In this document: positions 33,689 through 39,304 of the stretch, piece by piece
Layout of the letters: each line of letters opens with the position of its first letter
Numbering within the stretch: the first letter of the stretch is position 1
Assembly: GCF_009925085.1 (NCBI RefSeq)
Contig: NZ_JAABNR010000026.1
Location: 1-39,304 of the forward strand
Reading direction: 5' to 3'
Length of the DNA stretch: 39,304 nt
DNA from: Stagnihabitans tardus
Lineage (GTDB): Bacteria > Pseudomonadota > Alphaproteobacteria > Rhodobacterales > Rhodobacteraceae
Program-made: the position numbers and the translations under genes
The notes under the pieces: generated by a model
Seen by the model: the letters and a program-made list of their open reading frames with translations, nothing else
Told to the model about the DNA's origin: nothing
Databases searched by the model: none

Positions 33689-33704
33689 TGTCTCTTCTGC
33701 GACA
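33689..33704. promoter_or_regulatory. Palindromic regulator site TGTCTC-TTCT-GCGACA
   Basis: Perfect match to TGTCNC-N4-GNGACA in the 187-bp divergent region, 80 bp before the alcohol dehydrogenase start and 91 bp before the acyl-CoA dehydrogenase start, so it could serve both. Confidence 0.7.
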
Positions 33705-33795
33705 GCGGCGGGCAAGGGGCATGGAGCAATCGTTCAATGGGCGGGCCGCCGGGGGGCTGGTAAGCGAGAGCAAACCCGAAGTCAGGAGGCCGACC

Positions 33796-34956
33796 ATGAG
33801 CCTGGATGCCGAAACCCTTGCGCAGTTCCTTGAAACGCTCGACCGCTTTGTCAAGGAACGGCTGATCCCGAACGAGGCCAAGGTCGCCGATGACGACGCG
33901 ATCCCGGCCGAACTGGTGCAAGAGATCCGCGACATGGGCCTTTTCGGCCTGTCGATCCCGGAGGAATACGGCGGCATCGGGTTGACCATGTATGAAGAGG
34001 TCCAGGCCGCCTTCGTCCTGGGCCAGACCTCTCCGGCCTTCCGGTCGCTGGTGGGCACCAACAATGGGATCGGGTCGCAAGGCATCATCATCGACGGCAC
34101 GGCGGAACAAAAGGCCACCTATCTGCCGCGCCTGGCGACCGGGGAGCTCATCGCCTCCTTTGCCCTGACCGAGCCCGAGGCGGGGTCGGATGCCGGGTCG
34201 CTGCGGACCTCGGCGCGCAAGGAGGGCGACCATTACATCTTGAACGGCACCAAGCGTTACATCACCAACGCGCCGCGCGCCGGGCTGTTTACCGTCTTTG
34301 CCCGCACCGATGCGACCTCCAAGACCTCGGCCGGGGTCACGGCCTTTTTGGTCGAGGCGGGGACGCCGGGGCTTTCGCTGGGGCCCATCGACCGCAAGAT
34401 GGGTCAAAAGGGGTCCCATACCTGCGATGTGATCCTGGAGGACGTGCGGGTCCCCGCCTCCGCCATCATCGGCGGCCCGGCGCGTGAGGGGCTGGGCTTC
34501 AAGACCGCGATGAAGGTCCTGGACCGCGGCCGCCTGCATATCTCGGCCGTCTGCACCGGGGCGGCCGAGCGTCTGATCCGCGACAGCCTGTCCTATGCGA
34601 TGGACCGCAAGCAATTCGGCGAGCCGATTGCCGAAAAGCAGTTGATCCAGGCCATGCTGGCCGACAGCCGCACCGAGGCCTTCGCCGCGCGCTGCATGAT
34701 TGAGGAAACCGCACGCCGCAAGGATGCCGGGCGCAATGTCTCGACCGAGGCGGCCTCGTGCAAGATGTATGCCTCCGAGATGGTGGGCCGCGTGGCCGAC
34801 CGCGCGGTGCAGATCCATGGCGGGGCGGGCTATATCGCGGATTACGGGATCGAAAGGTTCTACCGCGACGTCAGGCTCTTCCGAATCTATGAGGGCACGA
34901 CCCAGATCCAGCAGATCGTCATTGCCAAGGGCATGATGAAAGAGGCCCAGGGCTGA
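33796..34956 (+). CDS. Acyl-CoA dehydrogenase
   Basis: 386 residues, start MSLDAETLAQFLETLDRF after AGGAGG; an upstream ATG at 33721 lacks such a signal. Family features: EEYGGIGLTMYE, FALTEPEAGSDAGSL for flavin and substrate binding, KRYITNAP, QFGEPIAEKQLIQ and the catalytic Glu366 in RIYEGTTQIQQIVIAK. It oxidises an acyl-CoA to the 2-enoyl-CoA and passes electrons to EtfAB, whose genes lie at the right end of the window on the other strand. Product feeds the hydratase/dehydrogenase at 29104. Chain preference is not readable; the body resembles short/branched-chain members. Confidence 0.92.
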   Translation: MSLDAETLAQFLETLDRFVKERLIPNEAKVADDDAIPAELVQEIRDMGLFGLSIPEEYGGIGLTMYEEVQAAFVLGQTSPAFRSLVGTNNGIGSQGIIIDGTAEQKATYLPRLATGELIASFALTEPEAGSDAGSLRTSARKEGDHYILNGTKRYITNAPRAGLFTVFARTDATSKTSAGVTAFLVEAGTPGLSLGPIDRKMGQKGSHTCDVILEDVRVPASAIIGGPAREGLGFKTAMKVLDRGRLHISAVCTGAAERLIRDSLSYAMDRKQFGEPIAEKQLIQAMLADSRTEAFAARCMIEETARRKDAGRNVSTEAASCKMYASEMVGRVADRAVQIHGGAGYIADYGIERFYRDVRLFRIYEGTTQIQQIVIAKGMMKEAQG

Positions 34957-35007
34957 GGCTTGCCCCCCGGACGGGATTGCGCCACCCTGCGCCCGAGGAG
35001 ACCCGCC

Positions 35008-35607
35008 ATGATCCATTCCCTGCAAGACATCCCGCAAGGCGCACGCGCCAACAAGGTCGAAGTGTCACCCACCCCGCAAGGCCTGCGCATCGTTCTGGAT
35101 CAGGCCTCGCGGGCCGGGCAATTCGGGGTCGACTTCGTCGACAAGCCCTCGTTTCTGCTCTTGCCCGAAGTGATGGAGAACGGCGTGATCGAAGTCGATC
35201 TGCGCGGCAGCCTTTTGCCCGATGCGCCCGATTATGCGCGTGGTTTCATCGGGCTGGCCTATCGGGTTCAGGAGGACCTTTCGGCCTATGAATCGGTCTA
35301 TCTGCGCCCGACCAATGGCAGCGCCCCCCCGCCCCGCGACACCAGGGCTGTGCAGTATTACGCCTATCCCGACTATCCCTTCGACGTGCTGCGTGAGACC
35401 GAACCCGGTCTCCACGAGGCCGCAGCCCCCGTCGCCCCCGACCGCTGGATGCGGTTCCGCCTGGCCTTTGACGGATGGGATTACACCGCCCATGTCGATG
35501 GCGTGCAGGTGCTGGCGGGCAAGGGCAAGGTGCCCCCCCGCCCCGGCCGCATCGGGCTTTGGGTCGATATCGGCACCGAGGGCTTTTTCGCCAACCTCAG
35601 CGCCTAA
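35008..35607 (+). CDS. Concanavalin-like (laminin G / DUF1080-type) fold protein, unknown role
   Basis: 199 residues, no signal peptide or membrane segment. The pattern GVIEVDLRGSLLPDAPDYARGFIGLAYRVQEDLSAYESVYLRPTNG, then RWMRFRLAFDGWDYTAHVDG and GRIGLWVDIGTEGFFANL, resembles the beta-sandwich of laminin-G or 3-keto-disaccharide-hydrolase-type (DUF1080) domains. Start 35008 follows GAGGAG, 51 bases after the acyl-CoA dehydrogenase stop. Its stop overlaps that of ribA on the other strand by four bases. It might bind or process a sugar-linked form of the substrate, which would fit the ribose-type importers, but it lacks a signal peptide and this is speculation. Confidence 0.5.
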   Translation: MIHSLQDIPQGARANKVEVSPTPQGLRIVLDQASRAGQFGVDFVDKPSFLLLPEVMENGVIEVDLRGSLLPDAPDYARGFIGLAYRVQEDLSAYESVYLRPTNGSAPPPRDTRAVQYYAYPDYPFDVLRETEPGLHEAAAPVAPDRWMRFRLAFDGWDYTAHVDGVQVLAGKGKVPPRPGRIGLWVDIGTEGFFANLSA

Positions 35608-36638
35608 AGCTCCCAGGCCAGGCCAAGCGGCGAATGGGCGATGGTCGTGACGCGGAAATGCCTGCGCAGCGAGCCCATGCCCGGCATGGGTTCGGGCAGG
35701 GGCAGGGCATGGCCGAATTTCTGCGCCTTGGTCTCAAGATACTTGGCGTTGAAAGGGTTGGGCGGCATGACAAGGGGCTCGACCTTGGTGACCGTGATCC
35801 CGTGACGTTGCAGGCTCGCGGCCTTTTCGGGATTGTTGCTGAGAAGCCGGACCGCCTCATGGCCAAGCGCTCGCAGCATCTGCGCGGCCTGGGCAAAGTC
35901 GCGGGCATCGTCGGGCAGACCAAGGGCGCGGTTGGCCTCGACCGTGTCCAGCCCCTGGTCTTGCAGCGCATAGGCCCGCATCTTGTTGGCCAAGCCGATC
36001 CCGCGCCCCTCATGGCCGCGCATATAGACCAGGATGCCGCCCTCGGTCTGGGCCAGGCGGCGCATGCTTTCGTGCAACTGCGGCCCGCAGTCGCAGCGCA
36101 GCGACCCGAAGGCATCCCCCGTCAGACATTCGGAATGGACCCGCACCAGGGGCGCACCCTTGGCCTGTCCGGGAGAGACCAGGGCCAGATGCTCGACCCC
36201 GTCCAGGCGGCTGAGGAAGGAATGCGCGCGAAACGGCCGGTCGGCAAAGGCCGTGGGCAGATCGGCGACGGCGACATAATCCAGCATGGTCTCGGTCCGC
36301 AGGCGGTGCTGGATCACATCCACCACGCTGACCAGGGGCAGGCCCTGCGCCCGGGCAAAGGCCGGGGCATCGGGCGCGGCAAGGGCGCGCATCACCGCCT
36401 GCGGAGCCAGTCCGGCCAGGCGCATCAGATCGACAGCCGCCTCGGCGGGCGCCTCGTGGTCAAGGACGCCCCCGGTGCTGACCGGCTCGGCCGCGCCCGG
36501 GTGCCGGGTCTCTCCAACCCCGTGCCTGGCCAGCAGGTCCGAGGCATCGGCGGCCACCAGCTGCGCCCCCCCGTGATCGGCCAGAACGACGACCCCGCCA
36601 CGGCGCAGATGTTCCAAGGCTAAAGCAACGGCTTGCAT
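35604..36638 (-). CDS. ribA: GTP cyclohydrolase II with decayed N-terminal DHBP-synthase domain (RibBA-type)
   Basis: 344 residues. The C-terminal GTP cyclohydrolase II domain (about 135-344) is complete: zinc ligands Cys171, Cys182 and Cys184 in SECLTGDAFGSLRCDCG, GHEGRGIGLANKMRAY, DTVEANRALGLP and LLSNNPEK. It opens GTP for riboflavin synthesis. The N-terminal part (1 to about 115) is a shrunken RibB domain: GGVLDHEAPAEAAVDLMRLAGL recalls RibB, but the acidic DDEDREN loop, the central third and the GHTEAAVDL histidine are gone, so 3,4-dihydroxy-2-butanone-4-phosphate synthase activity is not expected. The start at 36638 lies inside ribE (19-base overlap). Last gene of etfB-etfA-ribD-ribE-ribA. 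Confidence 0.88.
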   Translation of the reverse strand: MQAVALALEHLRRGGVVVLADHGGAQLVAADASDLLARHGVGETRHPGAAEPVSTGGVLDHEAPAEAAVDLMRLAGLAPQAVMRALAAPDAPAFARAQGLPLVSVVDVIQHRLRTETMLDYVAVADLPTAFADRPFRAHSFLSRLDGVEHLALVSPGQAKGAPLVRVHSECLTGDAFGSLRCDCGPQLHESMRRLAQTEGGILVYMRGHEGRGIGLANKMRAYALQDQGLDTVEANRALGLPDDARDFAQAAQMLRALGHEAVRLLSNNPEKAASLQRHGITVTKVEPLVMPPNPFNAKYLETKAQKFGHALPLPEPMPGMGSLRRHFRVTTIAHSPLGLAWEL

Positions 36639-37225
36639 AGGCGCTCCACATATTTGGCGAGGACATCGCATTCGACGTTCAGAAGGTCGCCCACGTGCCG
36701 GGTCTGCAAGTTGGTATGGGACCAAGTGTGCGGGATGATGGTCAGACGCACAACACATTCGCCCGAGGGCTGATCCTCGACCGCGTTCAGCGTCAGGCTG
36801 ATGCCATCCAGTGTTATCGAGCCCTTTTCGACGCAATACCGCGCGATCTGGTGCGGCAGGGTCAGCGCGATGCGGTAGGCACCGGCCTCGGGGGTGATGC
36901 TGTCCAGCCGGCCCAGCCCATCGACGTGGCCCTGCACGATATGGCCCGAGAGCCGGGTCGACATCGACACCGCGCGTTCCAGGTTCACCACCTGGCCCGC
37001 CCGCAGGCTGCCAAGGTTGGTGCGCTCCAGCGTCTCGCGGCTGGCGTAGAACTGCGCCAGGCCCGAGGCGTCGAAGGTGACGACCGTCAGGCAGATGCCA
37101 TTGACCGCGATGCTTTCGCCAAGAGTCAGGTCGGGGAACCCGGTTTCCAGGTCAAGCACAAGGCTGCCTTCAGCCAGGGTCACGGCCTTGATGCGCCCCA
37201 AAGTCTCGATGATGCCAGAGAACAT
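36620..37225 (-). CDS. ribE: Riboflavin synthase alpha chain
   Basis: 201 residues with the hallmark MFSGIIETLGRI and two lumazine-binding repeats: repeat 1 contains GESIAVNGICLTVVTFD, repeat 2 KGSITLDGISLTLNAVE. SGHIVQGHVDGLG lies at the junction. It dismutates two 6,7-dimethyl-8-ribityllumazine molecules to riboflavin. The start lies 12 bases after the ribD stop. Full length for the family. No lumazine synthase (ribH) is in the window. Confidence 0.93.
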   Translation of the reverse strand: MFSGIIETLGRIKAVTLAEGSLVLDLETGFPDLTLGESIAVNGICLTVVTFDASGLAQFYASRETLERTNLGSLRAGQVVNLERAVSMSTRLSGHIVQGHVDGLGRLDSITPEAGAYRIALTLPHQIARYCVEKGSITLDGISLTLNAVEDQPSGECVVRLTIIPHTWSHTNLQTRHVGDLLNVECDVLAKYVERLCKPLL

Positions 37226-37237
37226 GGCTTGGTCCTT

Positions 37238-38200
37238 TCAGTCCTGACGGAGGGTCGTTGTGATCGTGTCGGGCGGCCCTTTGCGGATCAGGACCCATTC
37301 GTCCCAGAGGCCGCTTTGGCGGATGGTTTCGGTGACAAGCGGGCCCGCCTCGACGAGGACTTCGTTGCAGCCCCTGGCCGCCAGATCGTGCAGGGCCTGG
37401 TTCAGGTCCCGGGCCAGGAAGGGGCGAAAGCCGCGTTGACGGGCGGCCTCCAGGTAGGCTTCGCCCACCCTTCCCCGGCGGTCCAGGATGCAAAGCCAGC
37501 GAGACTTGGCCTTGATATCGGGAACATGGCGGACGGTGAATTCCGGCGCATCGGCCAGGACGGTGCCCGAGCCGGTGAGGATCGCATCCGCCCGCCGCCG
37601 CAAGCGATGGGCCAGGGTCAGCGCCTCGGGCCCGGTGAAGGTCTTTTGGCCCGGCGGAGGGATCATGCTGCCCTGGGGGTCAAGCGCCTGTTTCACGGTG
37701 ACGAAGGGGCGACCGCGCAGGATGCGGGTGGCAAAGGGCGCCAGAAGCCGCGTCGCGCGGGTCTGCAAGGCTTCGCGGTTGGGATGGTCAAGCTGCGACA
37801 GATCCCCGACCGCCAGCCCCGCCTGAGCGAGGGTCTCCGCCCCGCCCGAGGCCGTGGGATTGGGATCGGCAACCGCATACCAGACCTCGCGCGCCGGGGT
37901 TGTCAGGATGGCCGCCGAGCAGGGCCCGGTGCGGCCCTGGTGGTTACAGGGCTCCAGCGTGACGACCACCGTATGGATGCGCGGGGTCAGCCCCGCCTCG
38001 CGCGCCATCTGGATCGCGCGGGCCTCGGCATGGGGCTGGCCCGCGCCTTGGTGGGCGGCTGCGGTCAGCACCTGGCCTTGCGCATCCAAAAGCACGCAAC
38101 CCACCGCTGGATTGGGCGCGGTTGCGCCCTCTTGCTCGGCGGCAAGGTCCAAGGCCAGGCGAAAGGCCTCGGCGATCACTGGGGTCTGACGCGGGGTCAC
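37238..38200 (-). CDS. ribD: Bifunctional pyrimidine deaminase/reductase RibD, GTG start
   Basis: 320 residues. The deaminase domain has the zinc site PHAEARAI (His57, Glu59) and [12 protein letters not shown] (Cys85, Cys94). The reductase half contains [38 protein letters not shown] and [15 protein letters not shown]. It converts the GTP cyclohydrolase II product towards the ribityl-amino-uracil. No ATG is available; a GTG at 38200 overlaps the etfA stop (GTGA), giving [13 protein letters not shown]. It is slightly shorter than typical RibD (about 360), the reductase half being compact. Translationally coupled to etfA. Confidence 0.9.
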   Translation of the reverse strand: MTPRQTPVIAEAFRLALDLAAEQEGATAPNPAVGCVLLDAQGQVLTAAAHQGAGQPHAEARAIQMAREAGLTPRIHTVVVTLEPCNHQGRTGPCSAAILTTPAREVWYAVADPNPTASGGAETLAQAGLAVGDLSQLDHPNREALQTRATRLLAPFATRILRGRPFVTVKQALDPQGSMIPPPGQKTFTGPEALTLAHRLRRRADAILTGSGTVLADAPEFTVRHVPDIKAKSRWLCILDRRGRVGEAYLEAARQRGFRPFLARDLNQALHDLAARGCNEVLVEAGPLVTETIRQSGLWDEWVLIRKGPPDTITTTLRQD

Positions 38201-39123
38201 AGCTTTGCATTCAACTCCGGCACAGCGGTAAACAGGTCCGCGACGAGGCCGTAATCGGCGACCTGGAAGATCGGGGCCTCTTCGTCCTTGTTGATCGCCA
38301 CGATGACCTTGGAGTCCTTCATCCCGGCCAGGTGCTGAATGGCGCCCGAGATGCCGCAAGCGACATAGAGGTTCGGCGCCACGACCTTGCCGGTCTGACC
38401 CACCTGCCAGTCGTTCGGCGCATAGCCCGAATCGACCGCCGCGCGCGAGGCGCCAACGGCGGCGCCCAGCTTGTCGGCCAGCGTCTCGATGATGGCGAAG
38501 CTCTCCTTCGAGCCCACGCCACGGCCACCCGAGACGACCACCTTGGCAGAGGTCAGCTCCGGACGGTCCGAGGCCGCCACGCGGTCCTCGACCCAGGCGG
38601 AAAGCCCCGCCTCGCCCGGACCGGCCAGCTTCTCGATGGCCGCCGCGCCGCCCGCGCCCGCAGCCGCGAAGGCCGCGGTGCGGATGGAAAACACCTTCTT
38701 CGCATCCGAGGACTTCACGGTCTGGATCGCGTTGCCGGCATAGATCGGACGCTCGAAGGTCTCGGCGTCGATGACCGCCGTCACATCCGACATGACCATC
38801 ACGTCCAAGAGGGCCGCCACGCGGGGCAGGACGTTCTTGTTGAAGGCGGTGGCCGCCCCGGTGATGTGGGAATACCCACCCGCCAAGGAGACCACCAGGG
38901 CAGCGGTCGATTCCGCCATGCCGTGGCAATAGGCGTGATCCTCGGCGAAGATCACCTTGGAGACGCCTTGCAGCGTCGCAGCCTCCGCCGCAGCCGCGTC
39001 ACCGCCGAGGCCTGCGACCAGCACATGAACCTCACCAAGGCCCGCAACGGCGGTCAGCGCCTTGCCGACCTGGTCGGTGGCGAGGTGGCCGTCATTCACG
39101 TCAGCAATCAGAAGAACGGCCAT
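38197..39123 (-). CDS. etfA: Electron transfer flavoprotein alpha subunit
   Basis: 308 residues. The C-terminal FAD domain is clear: [68 protein letters not shown] and [24 protein letters not shown]. With EtfB it takes electrons from acyl-CoA dehydrogenase to the quinone pool via ETF-QO. The ATG at 39123 shares its A with the etfB stop (TGATG); a GTG one codon earlier is less likely. It leads directly into ribD, linking an FAD protein with riboflavin synthesis genes. Confidence 0.93.
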   Translation of the reverse strand: MAVLLIADVNDGHLATDQVGKALTAVAGLGEVHVLVAGLGGDAAAAEAATLQGVSKVIFAEDHAYCHGMAESTAALVVSLAGGYSHITGAATAFNKNVLPRVAALLDVMVMSDVTAVIDAETFERPIYAGNAIQTVKSSDAKKVFSIRTAAFAAAGAGGAAAIEKLAGPGEAGLSAWVEDRVAASDRPELTSAKVVVSGGRGVGSKESFAIIETLADKLGAAVGASRAAVDSGYAPNDWQVGQTGKVVAPNLYVACGISGAIQHLAGMKDSKVIVAINKDEEAPIFQVADYGLVADLFTAVPELNAKL

Positions 39124-39304
39124 CACAGGACCCCCGCTTCGTCTTTGAGTTTCGCGATCAGCTCATCCACCGAGCCCACCTTGACGCCCGCCTTGCGGCC
39201 CGCAGGCTCGACGGTCTTGATCACGGTCAGACGCGGCGAGACATCCACGCCGTAATCGGCCGGGGTCTTGGCGGCGAGCGGCTTGGCCTTGGCCTTCATG
39301 ATAT
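39123..39304 (-). CDS. etfB: Electron transfer flavoprotein beta subunit, C-terminal part (cut by window edge)
   Basis: The last 59-60 residues are visible (from [20 protein letters not shown] to [12 protein letters not shown]), matching the usual EtfB C-terminus. The rest lies beyond the right edge, as does the promoter of the etf-rib operon, so whether it has a palindromic regulator site or an FMN riboswitch cannot be seen. Confidence 0.9.
   Translation of the reverse strand, partial: IMKAKAKPLAAKTPADYGVDVSPRLTVIKTVEPAGRKAGVKVGSVDELIAKLKDEAGVL

Noticed and set aside
35604-38200. FMN riboswitch for the riboflavin genes
   Set aside because: The rib genes are packed or overlapping with no leader long enough; the operon promoter is beyond the window.
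1-39304. tRNA, rRNA or CRISPR arrays
   Set aside because: No cloverleaf with the conserved T-loop, no rRNA-like stretch and no regularly spaced repeats were found; the TGT-N10-ACA copies are scattered between operons.

Overview
The window looks like a chromosomal or megaplasmid segment of a GC-rich alphaproteobacterium, most likely Rhodobacteraceae-like. That placement is an inference from codon use and from the style of the ABC importers, Etf, RibBA and AcoR-like proteins; no marker gene is present. Apart from IS30 debris at the left edge, nearly all of it reads as one catabolic island of about 38 kb built around FMN-dependent oxygenation followed by CoA-thioester beta-oxidation.

Layout. 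1-1235: the 3' end of one IS30-type transposase, then a second IS30 copy inactivated by two in-frame TGA codons. 1603-8457 (+): a CUT2 (ribose-type) ABC importer (binding protein, permease, ATPase, permease), an aldehyde dehydrogenase and an SDR. 8487-13973 (-): flavin reductase, luciferase-like (LLM) monooxygenase, family III CoA-transferase, then a second flavin reductase and an AcoR-like regulator. 14258-15579: convergent SDR (+) and glutathione S-transferase (-). 15635-20305 (-): a second CUT2 importer. 20927-24025 (+): a second LLM monooxygenase, a MaoC/HTD2-like hydratase and a second CoA-transferase. 24093-26129 (-): a dienoyl-CoA-reductase-like SDR, a stand-alone riboflavin kinase and an EamA-family transporter. 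26336-28907 (-): a second AcoR-like regulator and a third flavin reductase. 29104-32353 (+): fused enoyl-CoA hydratase/3-hydroxyacyl-CoA dehydrogenase and thiolase. 32544-33608 (-): a medium-chain alcohol dehydrogenase. 33796-35607 (+): acyl-CoA dehydrogenase and a lectin-fold protein. 35604-39304 (-): etfB (partial), etfA, ribD, ribE and ribA with a decayed RibB domain.

How it may work together (inference). Two importers bring in an unknown substrate. Alcohol and aldehyde groups are oxidised by SDR, MDR and ALDH enzymes. Two LLM monooxygenases, supplied with FMNH2 by three small flavin reductases, insert oxygen. Two CoA-transferases activate the acids. The hydratase, dienoyl-CoA reductase, acyl-CoA dehydrogenase (through EtfAB), hydratase/dehydrogenase fusion and thiolase take the chain to acetyl-CoA-type products. 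The island also carries its own flavin supply: RibD, RibE, RibA, an FMN-only riboflavin kinase and possibly a riboflavin importer.

The most notable unlisted signal is a 16-bp palindrome, TGTCNC-N4-GNGACA (TGT-N10-ACA spacing), found at about nine places, essentially all between genes and in front of most transcription units. It is the best candidate binding site for the two AcoR-like regulators. These share an identical Fis-type helix-turn-helix but lack both the sigma-54 GAFTGA loop and the Walker B glutamate. Together this suggests one regulon coupling substrate catabolism to flavin production.
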